From RYN-230 sp963844695 (GTDB taxonomy: Bacteria > Actinomycetota > Actinomycetes > Streptosporangiales > Streptosporangiaceae): 64,000 nt of DNA. The DNA lies in contig CAWJPL010000027.1 in NCBI GenBank assembly GCA_963844695.1, positions 186,001 to 250,000 on the forward strand, in the 5' to 3' direction. The position numbers and the translations under genes were made by a program. Positions 1 through 7,890 of this stretch are shown one piece after another; within the stretch, counting starts at the first letter, position 1, and each line of letters begins with the position of its first letter. Below the pieces are notes generated by a model that saw nothing but the letters and a program-made list of their open reading frames with translations, had not been told where the DNA came from and ran no database searches.

Positions 1-2
1 CC

Positions 3-125
3 GACCTTTACGCTCACGGACACCCAGCGCCGGACGCGCCCGCCGACGGCGCGCCCGACCTCTACCCTCACGATGAGCCTGACGCTCCCCGCGGCGGTGC
101 GCCAGACGCTTCGGCGCATGACTGA
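3..125 (+). CDS. C-terminal end of an Asp/Pro-rich protein (partial)
   Basis: An open frame enters from the left edge and stops with TGA at 123-125. It encodes about 40 residues rich in Asp, Pro, Ala and His, with a doubled motif (PDLYAHGHPAP, then PDLYPHDEPDAP), so it looks like a disordered, acidic tail. The domain it belongs to is outside the window and the function cannot be judged. Codons in this frame end mostly in C or G, which supports real coding, but the piece is short. Confidence 0.4.
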   Translation, partial: DLYAHGHPAPDAPADGAPDLYPHDEPDAPRGGAPDASAHD

Positions 126-511
126 GCCTGCCGCCGACCGGGGACAGTTCCGGTATCTTATGGTCGCGGCGAACCAGCGGACTCCGGCAACGACCTGTCC
201 GGTGACGCCGCGGATACGCCGGTGTCCGGCTTCCATGCCCTGATCCGCCTGCCGGCCGCCCCGGCTGCCGAGCGCCCATCCCCGCCCAGCGCACGGCCAT
301 CCTCACCCAGCGAGCGGGCCGAGATGGGCGCCCCGTCCCGCCTGGACCACGCCGCCTGCGGAGGAGCGGACCTCCTCGCCGGGGGAGTGGCACATCCCGG
401 CCCGCCCGGCTGCGTCCGCGTCCGGTATGACCGCGTCCGGCCCGACGGCCGCCGCTGGCACCGGCCACGCCGACGCCGGCCACGGCAGTACTCGTAACGG
501 CAGCGCGGGCC
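126..511. other. Unclear stretch upstream of the beta-propeller-like gene
   Basis: No gene can be placed firmly here. From about 180 to 300 one frame reads as an acidic, Pro/Ser-rich sequence (DLSGDAADTPVSG), and from about 345 to 505 the next frame reads as a Gly/Ala/His-rich one. Both resemble the disordered cytoplasmic arm of a membrane protein, and the anchored protein begins in a third frame at about 512. The true N-terminus of that protein may therefore lie here, split by further indels. A TATCTT element at 154-159 could be a -10 box. Confidence 0.3.
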
Positions 512-800
512 ATGGCGCCGGGAGCGGTGGGCACCCTGGCTGCGCCCCGGGTCGAGGACGAGGACGAGGACGGGCCGGACACCGCGGCCGGCGCGACCAT
601 TCCCGGCCACCCGCTGACGGACGCCGGCTACCGCCGTCCCAGCCGCTCCCGGCTCCTGGCCGCGGTAGCCGCGGTGGCGATCCTCGGCGTGACCGGGGTG
701 ACCGGCACCCTGGTCGTGATGCACAACCACCAGACCGTCGCGGCCATCCCCGCCGCCACCAGCACGGCGGCCGGCGCGCTCCGGGCACAATGTCGCGGGG
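512..800 (+). other. N-terminal membrane-anchor part of the propeller protein, in a different frame
   Basis: This frame starts at an ATG at 512 and encodes an acidic stretch (EDEDEDGPD) and an Arg-rich stop-transfer segment. A hydrophobic helix of about 20 residues (LLAAVAAVAILGVTG, then VTGTLVVMHN) and an Ala/Thr linker follow. After position 800 the frame becomes Arg/Gly-rich and ends at 862. The natural continuation, an extracellular linker and the Cys-rich repeats, lies one base further on, in the frame of the next entry. I infer one membrane protein split by one extra base, most likely in the G run at 797-802. Confidence 0.5.
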
Positions 801-803
801 GGA

Positions 804-1706
804 GTGGGGTCCGCCAGCCCGGCCCCGGCGGCGCCCCGGTGGAGTTCGCCGGTACCGGTTGACCCGCAGACCCTCCCGGCCAGCAGCACCCAGATCACCG
901 GCCTGGCCTGCCCGAAGCGCACCGTCTGCTACGCCACGGATGACGCGGGCACGGTGCTGTCCCTCAAGTCCGGCGGGACCTGGCCGGTGTCTAACACCGA
1001 CGCGAACGGTCACCTGATCGCCATCTCCTGCCCCTCAACCAGGTTCTGCCTCACCGTCGACGCCGAGGGGTTCGCGATCCCGCAAAGCCACGGCACCTGG
1101 GGCGCCCCGGCCCTGGTCGGCTCCGGATCCGGGACGCTGACCAGCGTGTCCTGTGCTGACTCGTCCTTCTGCGTAGCCGTCGACAACATCGGCGTCGCCT
1201 TCACCTACCGGGGCGCTGCCACAGGGTGGAGCCAGCAAACGGTTGACCCGAGCGGGCAGCCGCTGAACTCGGTCTCCTGCGCCAGCCCGGCCTACTGCGT
1301 GGCGGTGAGCGCGAGCGGGAACGTGTTCACCTACAACGGATCCTCATGGAGCGGGCCGGACGCGGCGGACATGGGCCACGATCTGGTCAGCGTGTCCTGC
1401 CCCAGTACGTCCTTCTGCATGGCGGTTGACTCGTCCGGCCAGGCGGCCGAACGTTCCGACGGGCTCTGGGGACTCCAGCCGCTGGGGTTGCCGGCCGCCG
1501 CGGTGTCCTGCCCGTCTGCGGGATCCTGCCTGGCGGTGGCCCGGTCCGGCGCGACCGCGAGCTACGCCCATGGTCTGTGGACCCACGTGGCCGCCGCGGC
1601 TCCCGGGACCCGGATCACCAGCCTGAGCTGCGCGGCGGTGAACTCGTGCGTGGCCACCGGCCAGGACAACGACGTGCTGTTCTACGCGCCGCCCCAGTCG
1701 GGCTGA
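804..1706 (+). CDS. Secreted or surface beta-propeller-like repeat protein (frameshifted N-terminus)
   Basis: The protein consists of about seven repeats of 35-45 residues. Each has a core such as SCPSTSFCMAVDSSG: a Ser-Cys pair, five residues, then Phe/Tyr-Cys and a hydrophobic strand, with a Trp later. The paired cysteines probably form a disulfide in each blade, which fits an extracellular, membrane-tethered beta-propeller. Proteins of this kind are common and mostly uncharacterised in actinomycetes; no enzyme motif is visible. The GTG at 804 only marks the open frame. The real protein probably begins upstream with the membrane anchor in another frame. Substrate or ligand is unknown. Confidence 0.6.
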   Translation: MGSASPAPAAPRWSSPVPVDPQTLPASSTQITGLACPKRTVCYATDDAGTVLSLKSGGTWPVSNTDANGHLIAISCPSTRFCLTVDAEGFAIPQSHGTWGAPALVGSGSGTLTSVSCADSSFCVAVDNIGVAFTYRGAATGWSQQTVDPSGQPLNSVSCASPAYCVAVSASGNVFTYNGSSWSGPDAADMGHDLVSVSCPSTSFCMAVDSSGQAAERSDGLWGLQPLGLPAAAVSCPSAGSCLAVARSGATASYAHGLWTHVAAAAPGTRITSLSCAAVNSCVATGQDNDVLFYAPPQSG

Positions 1707-1751
1707 ACTCGCGGGCTGAACTCGCGGGCTGAACTGGCGGCTGGACTGGCC
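1701..1751 (+). repeat. 13-bp tandem repeat spanning a stop codon
   Basis: The unit GGGCTGAACTCGC occurs at 1701-1713 and 1714-1726, with a variant at 1727-1739 and a degenerate fourth copy to 1751. The first copy contains the TGA of the preceding gene, so each copy repeats a stop codon. It looks like replication slippage and is one of many short tandem repeats in the window. Confidence 0.75.
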
Positions 1752-1776
1752 AGGCTGGGGGATTAGCCTGCGCAGG

Positions 1777-2388
1777 GTGACCGAACCCGAGAGTGAACTG
1801 GCGGGGCATCCGGACCGGCTGCGCTGGAACGAGAGGTACGGCGCCGGGTTCACGCCGACGTTCCGGCCGCATCCGCTGGCGGCCGCCGCACTGGCCCTGG
1901 ACCTGCCGGCCGGGCCGGTCGCCGACCTGGCCAGCGGGCCGTCCGGCAGCGCGTTGCTGGCCGCGGCGCAGGGCCGGCCGGTCACCGCGGTCGACGTCTC
2001 CGAGGTGGCGCTCGGCCTGCTCGGCCAGGAAGCCCGGCGCCGCCGCCTGGACCACCTGATCACCCTGGTCCACGCCGACCTCGGCGCGTGGCGTCCGGAG
2101 CCGGGCCGCTACGCGCTGGTGCTGGCCACCGGGTTCTGGGACCCCGGGGTCTTCGCCGCGGCCGTGGCGGCGGTGGCCCCCGGCGGCGTGCTCGGCTGGG
2201 AGGCGTTCACGACCGCCGCGCGCCAGGCCCGGCCCACGCTGCCCGCCGAGTGGTGCCTGGGGCCCGGGGAGCCAGCCACGCTGCTGCCGGACGGCATGTC
2301 CGTGGTCAGCCAGGACGACGTTCCGGGCGCTCAGCGGGGTACCCGGCGGCGCTTGCTGGCCCGCCGGGCCGGGGCAGGGCTCTCCTAG
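1777..2388 (+). CDS. Class I SAM-dependent methyltransferase
   Basis: The 203-residue protein has a Rossmann-type SAM-binding site: motif I is VADLASGPSGSAL near residues 48-60, the acidic residue after strand 2 is in VTAVDVS, and a post-strand-4 motif is LVLATGFWDPG. This matches small class I methyltransferases related to the TehB/UbiE fold. The substrate cannot be told. The GTG at 1777 has no clear ribosome site, but a TAGCCT element lies about ten bases upstream, so the message may be leaderless. A second, unrelated methyltransferase gene follows with its own promoter. Codon use matches the neighbours. Confidence 0.8.
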   Translation: MTEPESELAGHPDRLRWNERYGAGFTPTFRPHPLAAAALALDLPAGPVADLASGPSGSALLAAAQGRPVTAVDVSEVALGLLGQEARRRRLDHLITLVHADLGAWRPEPGRYALVLATGFWDPGVFAAAVAAVAPGGVLGWEAFTTAARQARPTLPAEWCLGPGEPATLLPDGMSVVSQDDVPGAQRGTRRRLLARRAGAGLS

Positions 2389-2418
2389 CAGTCTCACCAT
2401 ACGAGACGAAGAGTTAAC

Positions 2419-2424
2419 TATAAT
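2419..2424 (+). promoter_or_regulatory. Consensus -10 box (TATAAT) for the second methyltransferase
   Basis: A perfect TATAAT, rare in this GC-rich DNA, lies about 26 bases before the GTG at 2450. Transcription would start near 2431. No good -35 box is visible. The ribosome site GGTAGGG at 2435-2441 sits eight bases before the GTG, which decides the start codon: the ATG at 2423 overlaps the -10 box itself and cannot be used from this promoter. Confidence 0.6.
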
Positions 2425-2449
2425 GAGACAGCTTGGTAGGGTCCTCGTT

Positions 2450-3208
2450 GTGGAGCTGTTTGAATGGGATGCCGAGAGCTACGACGCGCTGCCGCTGCCC
2501 CATAAGCGGTGGGGACCCAGTACCATCGCCCGGCTCCGGCTGGCCGGGGACGAGACCGTGGCCGACATCGGCGCCGGAACCGGGCGGGACGCGCAGCAGC
2601 TGCTGGAGGTGCTGCCCCGGGGCCGGGTACTCGCCATCGACGGCTCGCGGCAGATGCTCACGCAACTGCGTGAGCGGCTGGCCGGGCAGCTGGACCGGGT
2701 CCAGGTGCTGCAGGCCGATCTGCGCGAGCCGCTGCCGGCCCTGGCGCCGGTGGACGCGGTACTGAGTGTGGCCACGCTGCACTGGCTGCCGGACCACGCG
2801 CAGGTCTTCAGGTCGGTGGCCGGGCTACTCCGGCCGGGGGGCCAGTTCGTGGCCGAGGCGGGCGGGGCCGGCAACATCGCCTCCGTCCGGGCGGCCCTGG
2901 CCGAGCTGGGGGCCGACGACGGGAAAGGCATCTGGAACTTCGCGGGAGTGGACGAGACCCGCGCCCGCCTGGCCGCCGCCGGCTTCACCAGCATCGAGGT
3001 CGGCCTGGTGCCGGACCCGGCCCGGCTCGAATCGGCGGACCAGTTCGAGGCGTACCTGGCCACCGTCATCCTCGGCGTGCACCTGCGCGACATGCCGCCC
3101 GCCGGGCGCCGTCCGTTCGTCCGGGCGGTGGCGGCGCGGGTGCCCGGGCCGGTGGCCGACTACGTCCGGCTGCAGATCCGCGCGGTCCGCACCCCCCGGA
3201 CCGCCTGA
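2450..3208 (+). CDS. SAM-dependent methyltransferase, trans-aconitate methyltransferase-like
   Basis: The 252-residue protein begins VELFEWDAESYD, as in the Tam-like family. Motif I is VADIGAGTGRDAQQL, the acid after strand 2 is in VLAIDGSRQML, motif II/III is VDAVLSVATLHWLPD, and LLRPGGQFVAE follows. These are typical of trans-aconitate 2-methyltransferase and UbiE-type enzymes, which transfer a methyl group from SAM to a small acid or quinone-like acceptor. The actual substrate is unknown. GTG 2450 is preferred over the upstream ATG because of the ribosome site at 2435-2441 and the promoter position. Confidence 0.8.
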   Translation: MELFEWDAESYDALPLPHKRWGPSTIARLRLAGDETVADIGAGTGRDAQQLLEVLPRGRVLAIDGSRQMLTQLRERLAGQLDRVQVLQADLREPLPALAPVDAVLSVATLHWLPDHAQVFRSVAGLLRPGGQFVAEAGGAGNIASVRAALAELGADDGKGIWNFAGVDETRARLAAAGFTSIEVGLVPDPARLESADQFEAYLATVILGVHLRDMPPAGRRPFVRAVAARVPGPVADYVRLQIRAVRTPRTA

Positions 3209-3228
3209 CCGGCGATCGGTGAGCAGGT

Positions 3229-3245
3229 CTTCCGATAGCTGGAAG
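3229..3245. promoter_or_regulatory. Inverted repeat upstream of the vanA-like gene
   Basis: CTTCC at 3229-3233 and GGAAG at 3241-3245 form a 5-7-5 inverted repeat before the Rieske oxygenase gene, with a possible -10 box CACAAT at 3276-3281. The 5-7-5 geometry is the same as in the repeat before the iclR gene at 5552-5568, although the arm sequence differs. It may be an operator; this is inference. Confidence 0.3.
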
Positions 3246-3317
3246 GCCCTGCTGCCGGGGCCGCGCGGCGTCACGCACAATCGGCAGCACTACGTCGTGC
3301 CGGGGTGAGGAGACGCC

Positions 3318-4367
3318 ATGTCGTTCGTGCGGGATCAGTGGTACGTGGCGGCCTACTCGGCCGAGGTCGGGCGGGCGCTGCTGGGGAGGACCATCCTGGG
3401 TGAGCCGCTGGTGCTCTACCGGACGAGTGCCGGGCAGCCGGCCGCGCTGGCGGACCGTTGCGTCCACCGGCACTTCCCGCTGTCCGCCAGCCAGCTCGAC
3501 GGCGACACGATCGTCTGCGGGTACCACGGGTTCACCTACGGCCCGGATGGCCGGTGCGTCGCGGTTCCCGGGCAGCTGCGCATCCCGCGGACCGCACGGG
3601 TCAGCGCCTACCCGGTCGCCGAGCAGGACTCGCTCATCTGGGTCTGGATCGGCGACCCCGACTGGGCCGACGCCGGGCTCATCCCGCGTGCGCCCTGGCT
3701 GGCTGACCAGGAGTACACCACCGTCCGCGGCATGGAGCCGCTGGCGGCCCGGTATGAGTTGCTGGTGGACAACCTGCTGGACCTGTCGCACGAGACCTAC
3801 CTGCACGGCGGGTACATCGGCACCCCCGAGGTCGCGCACACCCCGATCAGTACCGAGATCGACCAGGAACAGCGCGTCATCCGGGTGAGCCGCCGGATGG
3901 ACGACGCCGCGTGCCCGCCGTTCTATGCGCGGTCCACCGGGCTCAGCGGGCGCATCGTGCGCTGGCAGGACATCGAGTACCACCCGCCGTGCCTGTACCT
4001 GCTGCACAGCCGGGTGGCCCCGGCCGGCGTCCTGCCCCGGCCTGATGGCTCCGACCCCGATGGCTTCCACGTCGAGGTCGTCTACGCCATCACCCCGTCC
4101 ACCGAGACGAGCACGTATGACTTCTGGGCCGTAGCCCGCGACTTCGCGCCCGGGGACGCGGAGATCTCCGCCTTCCTGCACGACAGCAACCGGACCGTGG
4201 TCCTGCAGGACGTGGCGGCGCTGAACACGCTGGAACAGGTGATCGCCGCCGAGCCGCCGGGCGTGCAGGAACTCAGCATCAACATCGACACCGGCGGGCT
4301 GGCCGCCCGGCGCATGCTGGCCCGGCTGGCCGAGGAGTCCGCGGGCCGGCCCGTCCCGGTGCCGTGA
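3318..4367 (+). CDS. vanA: Rieske [2Fe-2S] aromatic oxygenase, vanillate O-demethylase alpha-like
   Basis: The 349-residue protein is a ring-hydroxylating-type oxygenase. The Rieske ligands are Cys48-x-His50 and Cys67-x2-His70. The mononuclear iron site is NLLDLSHETYLH, with His158 and His163, and a later acidic ligand is expected. Length and order match VanA, which with VanB converts vanillate to protocatechuate and formaldehyde using NADH and oxygen. Other methoxy- or amine-bearing substrates are possible. A ribosome site (GGTGAGGAG) precedes the ATG. The gene overlaps a tiny CHCG gene, is followed by the reductase gene and then by an IclR regulator, which is the expected context for aromatic catabolism. 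Confidence 0.85.
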   Translation: MSFVRDQWYVAAYSAEVGRALLGRTILGEPLVLYRTSAGQPAALADRCVHRHFPLSASQLDGDTIVCGYHGFTYGPDGRCVAVPGQLRIPRTARVSAYPVAEQDSLIWVWIGDPDWADAGLIPRAPWLADQEYTTVRGMEPLAARYELLVDNLLDLSHETYLHGGYIGTPEVAHTPISTEIDQEQRVIRVSRRMDDAACPPFYARSTGLSGRIVRWQDIEYHPPCLYLLHSRVAPAGVLPRPDGSDPDGFHVEVVYAITPSTETSTYDFWAVARDFAPGDAEISAFLHDSNRTVVLQDVAALNTLEQVIAAEPPGVQELSINIDTGGLAARRMLARLAEESAGRPVPVP

Positions 4368-4555
4368 CCGCGGTCTACCGGGTCGACTGGATGCCAGGCA
4401 CCGACCGGCTGCGCGGCACCTGCCACTGCGGAGCCACCGGCGAGGCGGAGGACCCTGCGGCCATCTGGCAGTGGCTGCTGGCCCATCCCGCCCATCCCGC
4501 GCACCTCGCCCATCTAGTTCACCGCGAAACTGGCTCCGCATCCGGGACGCCGTGA
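4364..4555 (+). CDS. Small conserved-looking CHCG protein in the demethylase operon
   Basis: The 63-residue protein starts at a GTG that overlaps the vanA-like stop (GTGA), and its own stop overlaps the ATG of the reductase gene (TGATG). This implies translational coupling on both sides. It has a Cys-His-Cys-Gly motif near residues 20-23, a Trp-rich helix (AIWQWLLAHP) and a short His/Pro/Ala repeat. The CHCG could bind a metal, but one pair is not enough for a full zinc site. I do not recognise the family. It could be an assembly or stability factor for the oxygenase; this is inferred from position only. Confidence 0.65.
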   Translation: MTAVYRVDWMPGTDRLRGTCHCGATGEAEDPAAIWQWLLAHPAHPAHLAHLVHRETGSASGTP

Positions 4556-5508
4556 TGCGCCCGGAGCCCGAACTCGACCTGGTCGTGGCGCGCCGCGCCG
4601 CCGTGGCCGACGGCGTGATCACGCTCGACCTGCGGGACCCCTCGGGGGCTGCGCTGCCCGCCTGGGCCCCCGGCGCGCACATCGACCTGACCCTGCGGCC
4701 TGGCCTGATCCGGCAGTTCTCGCTGTGCGGCGCTCCTGCCGACCGGGGCGGCTGGCGGATCGCGGTGCTCCGCGAGCCAGCCGGCCGGGGCGGTTCGGCG
4801 TACGTTCACGACGCGGTCGGGGCCGGGTCCCGCGTCCGGGTCCGCGGACCACGCAACCGCTTCCCGCTGCGGCCCGCGGACCGCTACCTGTTCATCGCGG
4901 GCGGCATCGGCATCACCCCGATCCTGCCCATGCTGGCCGCGGCGGACGCGGCCGGCCGCCCGTGGACGCTGACCTACGGCGGGCGCACCGCCGCGTCCAT
5001 GGCGTTCCGCGCCGACCTGGTGGCCCGCTACCCCGGCCAGGTCTGGATCCGGCCCCAGGACGAGACCGGCCTGCTGGACCTGGCCGCCATCCTCGGCCGA
5101 CCGCAGCCCGGCACGCTGGTGTACTGCTGCGGGCCCGCGCCGTTGCTGGATGCGGTGACGGGCTACTGCGCCGGCTGGCCAGAGGGCGCGCTGCACCTGG
5201 AGCGCTTCACCCCGGCGGCTGCGACGCACCGGCCGTCCGACCCGGCCTTCGAGGTCGAACTGGCCCAGGCCGGGCTGACCCTGACGGTGCCGCCGGGCCG
5301 GTCCATCCTCGACGTGATCGAGGCCGCTGGGGTCCCGGTGCTCTCCTCCTGTACCGAGGGGACCTGCGGGACCTGCGAGACCGGCGTTCTGGCCGGCGTC
5401 CCAGAGCACCGGGACTCGGTCTTGTCCCCGGACGAGCAGGCGGCGGCGGACACCATGATGATCTGTGTCTCGCGGTCACTGACCCCGAGGCTGGTCCTGG
5501 ACATCTGA
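4555..5508 (+). CDS. vanB: Vanillate demethylase-type reductase (flavin, NAD and ferredoxin domains)
   Basis: The 317-residue protein carries electrons from NADH to the Rieske oxygenase. It has a flavin-binding barrel with RQFSL at 53-57, an NAD-binding domain with GGIGITP at 116-122 and a CCGP motif at 191-194. A C-terminal plant-type [2Fe-2S] domain uses Cys266, Cys271, Cys274 and Cys304. This order is that of class IA phthalate-dioxygenase-reductase-type proteins such as VanB. The ATG at 4555 overlaps the stop of the small CHCG gene; an in-frame GTG lies three bases earlier. Longer upstream starts would run through the CHCG gene and are unlikely. Confidence 0.87.
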   Translation: MRPEPELDLVVARRAAVADGVITLDLRDPSGAALPAWAPGAHIDLTLRPGLIRQFSLCGAPADRGGWRIAVLREPAGRGGSAYVHDAVGAGSRVRVRGPRNRFPLRPADRYLFIAGGIGITPILPMLAAADAAGRPWTLTYGGRTAASMAFRADLVARYPGQVWIRPQDETGLLDLAAILGRPQPGTLVYCCGPAPLLDAVTGYCAGWPEGALHLERFTPAAATHRPSDPAFEVELAQAGLTLTVPPGRSILDVIEAAGVPVLSSCTEGTCGTCETGVLAGVPEHRDSVLSPDEQAAADTMMICVSRSLTPRLVLDI

Positions 5509-5547
5509 CTCTGGTCACCGCGGCCCGGGCGGGCCCGCGGCGCTGGT

Positions 5548-5568
5548 GATAATGGTTCACGACACCAT
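5548..5568 (+). promoter_or_regulatory. Promoter and palindromic operator before the IclR gene
   Basis: GATAAT at 5548-5553 is a good -10 box, and the inverted repeat ATGGT-N7-ACCAT occupies 5552-5568, over the likely start of transcription. IclR proteins usually bind short palindromes near their own promoters, so autoregulation, with control of the upstream oxygenase operon, is a reasonable guess. Confidence 0.5.
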
Positions 5569-5582
5569 CCAGGGGGTCCGGG

Positions 5583-6455
5583 ATGGGCGACGAAGCCCGT
5601 GAGGAAGCCCGTGGCGAGGCCCGGGTGCCGCCGCGCTCGCTTAGCGGCAAGCTCCTGGACGTGCTGGGCACCTTCCAGGCCGACCACGCGGAGCTGACTC
5701 TGTCGCAGATCAGCCGGCGCAGCGGGCTGCCGCTGAGCACCACCCATCGCCTGGTCCGCGACCTGGCCACCTGGGGGGCGCTGGAGCGGAGCGCGACGGG
5801 CGCGTACCACATCGGCCTGCATCTGTGGGAGATCGCCTCGCTCGCCCCGCGGAGCCTGGGGTTGCGGGAGATCGCCCTGCCCTACATGGAGGACCTGTAC
5901 GAGGCGACCCATGAGAACGTGCAGCTCGCCGTCCGGGACGGCCTGGAGGTCGTGTTCGTGGAACGGCTGGCCGGCCGGGACGCGGTCCGGGTGCTGACCC
6001 GGGTCGGCGGCCGTTTCGCGCTGCACGCCACCGGCGTGGGGCTGGTCTTGCTGGCCTACGCCCCGCCCGACGTGCAGGAGCAGGTCCTGGGCGGTCCCCT
6101 GGAACGCTGGACGCCGAAGACGATCGGCAGCCCCCTGCAGCTGCGCCGGGTCCTGGCCGAGGTGCGGCAGCGGGGCTATGCGGTCAGCGACGGCCAGGTC
6201 ACCATGGATGCCCTGTCCGTAGGGGTTCCCATCCGCGCGGCGGGGGATCAGGTGGTGGCGGCGCTCTCGCTCGTGGTGCACGCCGAGGGGGCCCAGCCGG
6301 GCGCCCTGGCGACGGCGGTCCGCGCGGCGGCCCGGGGGATCTCCCGGGCGCTCGGCTCGCCTGCCGCGCAGCGGTCAACCCGGCAGTTCCTGCGCCGTCC
6401 CGCAGGTCATGATCATCAGGGGGGGCCCGCCATCCCGGGCGCCGCCTCGTCATAA
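5583..6455 (+). CDS. IclR-family transcriptional regulator
   Basis: The 290-residue protein has an N-terminal winged helix (about residues 20-80, with LTLSQISRRSGLPLSTTHRL as the recognition part) followed by an IclR effector domain of about 170 residues. GVPIRA and the FALHATGVGLVLLAY region are typical. IclR regulators sense small aromatic or organic acids and repress or activate nearby catabolic genes. The gene follows the vanillate demethylase-like operon, so that operon is the likely target. The C-terminus has about 30 extra low-complexity residues. Its stop lies just before the LtrA gene, in that gene's -10 region. Confidence 0.88.
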   Translation: MGDEAREEARGEARVPPRSLSGKLLDVLGTFQADHAELTLSQISRRSGLPLSTTHRLVRDLATWGALERSATGAYHIGLHLWEIASLAPRSLGLREIALPYMEDLYEATHENVQLAVRDGLEVVFVERLAGRDAVRVLTRVGGRFALHATGVGLVLLAYAPPDVQEQVLGGPLERWTPKTIGSPLQLRRVLAEVRQRGYAVSDGQVTMDALSVGVPIRAAGDQVVAALSLVVHAEGAQPGALATAVRAAARGISRALGSPAAQRSTRQFLRRPAGHDHQGGPAIPGAASS

Positions 6456-6456
6456 T
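6451..6456 (+). promoter_or_regulatory. -10 box for a probably leaderless ltrA message
   Basis: CATAAT at 6451-6456 lies seven bases before the ATG at 6463 and overlaps the stop codon of the IclR gene. With no ribosome site at 6463, the transcript probably starts at or beside the ATG. Leaderless messages are common in actinobacteria. Confidence 0.4.
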
Positions 6457-6462
6457 GGCCGG

Positions 6463-7653
6463 ATGCTGAGCGGCACCCGCCGGGACCGGCCCGGGAACCT
6501 GCTCCGCCCGCCCGGGGCGAGCGTCCGGGTGACCAACGTGGAGCTGTTCTTCGACCTGGTCTACGTCTTCGCGGTCACTCAGCTGTCGCGTTACCTGGTC
6601 GATCACCAGTCGGTCGAAGGCGCCCTGCAGGCCCTGCTGCTGCTGGCCATGGTGTGGCTGGTCTGGGCGTACACCACCTGGGTCACCAACTGGCTGGACC
6701 CGGACCGGATTCCGGTCCGGCTGATGCTGCTCGGGCTGGCCCTGGTCAGCCTGGTCATGTCGGCCGCCCTGCCGTTCGCGTTCGAGGGGCGGGGACTGGC
6801 CGTGGGCGGCGCCTACGCCCTGATGCAGATCGGCCGGAGCGGGTTCGCCGTGGCCGGGCTGCGTGGGAGCCAGTTGCAGCGCAACTACCAGCGCATCCTG
6901 GCCTGGTGTGTGGTGAGCGGCGCGCTCGCCGTGGCGGGCGGGCTGGTGGCCGGGCACGCCCGCGAGCTGCTCTGGGTGGGGGCGGTCGCCGTCGACGTGG
7001 CCGGCGGCCTGGCCGGCTTCTACACCCCCGGCCTCGGCCGGTCGCAGACCCAGGACTGGACGATCGAGGGCACCTACTTCGCCGAGCGCTGCCAGTCCTT
7101 CATCCTGATCGCGCTGGGCGAGTCGATCGTGGTGATCGGGGCCGCGCTGTCGCAGCTGCCGTCGGTCACCGGGCAGGCGATCGTCGCGTTCCTGGCCGCC
7201 TTCGTCGGCAGCGTCGGGCTGTGGTGGGTGTATTTCCACCGCAGCGCGGAGGAGGGCGCGCGGGTCATCGCCAGCTCGGCTGACCCTGGACGGCTGGGCC
7301 GCTCCGCGTATCACCTCATCCACTCCGTGATGGTGGCCGGGATCATCGTGGTGGCGGCCGGGGACCAGCTGGTGCTCCGGAGCCCGGGCGCGGTGGGGCA
7401 CACGGCGGTCTCGGTGATGCTGCTCGGCGGCACCGCCCTGTACCTGGTGGGCCATGCGGCCTTCAAGGCCGTGATCTGGGGCGGGGTGTCGTGGACCCGG
7501 GTCGGCGGGGTCGTCGCCCTGGCCGCGCTGGGCGGCCTCGTCCCGTACGTGCCGGCCGTCGCCCTCAGCGTGTGCGTGGCGCTGGTCGTCGTGGCCGTGG
7601 CGGCCGCCGACTCCCTGGTCCCCGCGGCCCGCCGCTCAGCCGCCCGCCGCTGA
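6463..7653 (+). CDS. Low temperature requirement protein A (LtrA) family membrane protein
   Basis: The protein of about 396 residues is almost entirely hydrophobic, with roughly ten membrane helices. It carries the family signature near the N-terminus (VTNVELFFDLVYVFAVTQLS) and later TYFAERCQSFILIALGESIVV. LtrA proteins are widespread in actinobacteria; the name comes from a Listeria cold-growth mutant and the biochemical role is not settled. The ATG at 6463 is chosen because it follows a -10 box and begins just before the signature; an upstream start would overlap the IclR gene. No operon partner is evident. Confidence 0.85.
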   Translation: MLSGTRRDRPGNLLRPPGASVRVTNVELFFDLVYVFAVTQLSRYLVDHQSVEGALQALLLLAMVWLVWAYTTWVTNWLDPDRIPVRLMLLGLALVSLVMSAALPFAFEGRGLAVGGAYALMQIGRSGFAVAGLRGSQLQRNYQRILAWCVVSGALAVAGGLVAGHARELLWVGAVAVDVAGGLAGFYTPGLGRSQTQDWTIEGTYFAERCQSFILIALGESIVVIGAALSQLPSVTGQAIVAFLAAFVGSVGLWWVYFHRSAEEGARVIASSADPGRLGRSAYHLIHSVMVAGIIVVAAGDQLVLRSPGAVGHTAVSVMLLGGTALYLVGHAAFKAVIWGGVSWTRVGGVVALAALGGLVPYVPAVALSVCVALVVVAVAAADSLVPAARRSAARR

Positions 7654-7708
7654 GTTGCCGCCGCCGGGACGGCTGGCGGTGCGCACTCGCCACGACCATC
7701 TGCCCGCC

Positions 7709-7795
7709 AGATGGACTCCATCTCAGACGGGTGCGGCGCAGGCGCCATCGGCAGCCACGGAGGCACAGTTGTACCGAGCGAGTTGTACCGAGCGA
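7709..7795 (+). promoter_or_regulatory. Palindrome and 14-bp direct repeat upstream of the hydrolase gene
   Basis: A 15-bp palindrome, AGATGGA-C-TCCATCT, lies at 7709-7723. Farther down, the unit GTTGTACCGAGCGA is repeated in tandem at 7768-7781 and 7782-7795. Both sit in the non-coding stretch before the ATG at 7891. The palindrome has the form of a dimeric repressor site. The direct repeat may be a second binding site or a slippage product. Confidence 0.45.
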
Positions 7796-7890
7796 AACTT
7801 CCTGCCGACCGTGGCGCCGGCCAACGAGTCCGGAAGATCCACCACCCGGTCGGCGCCTGCAGGGCCGAACAGAAGAAGGAGTTCGCCGAG

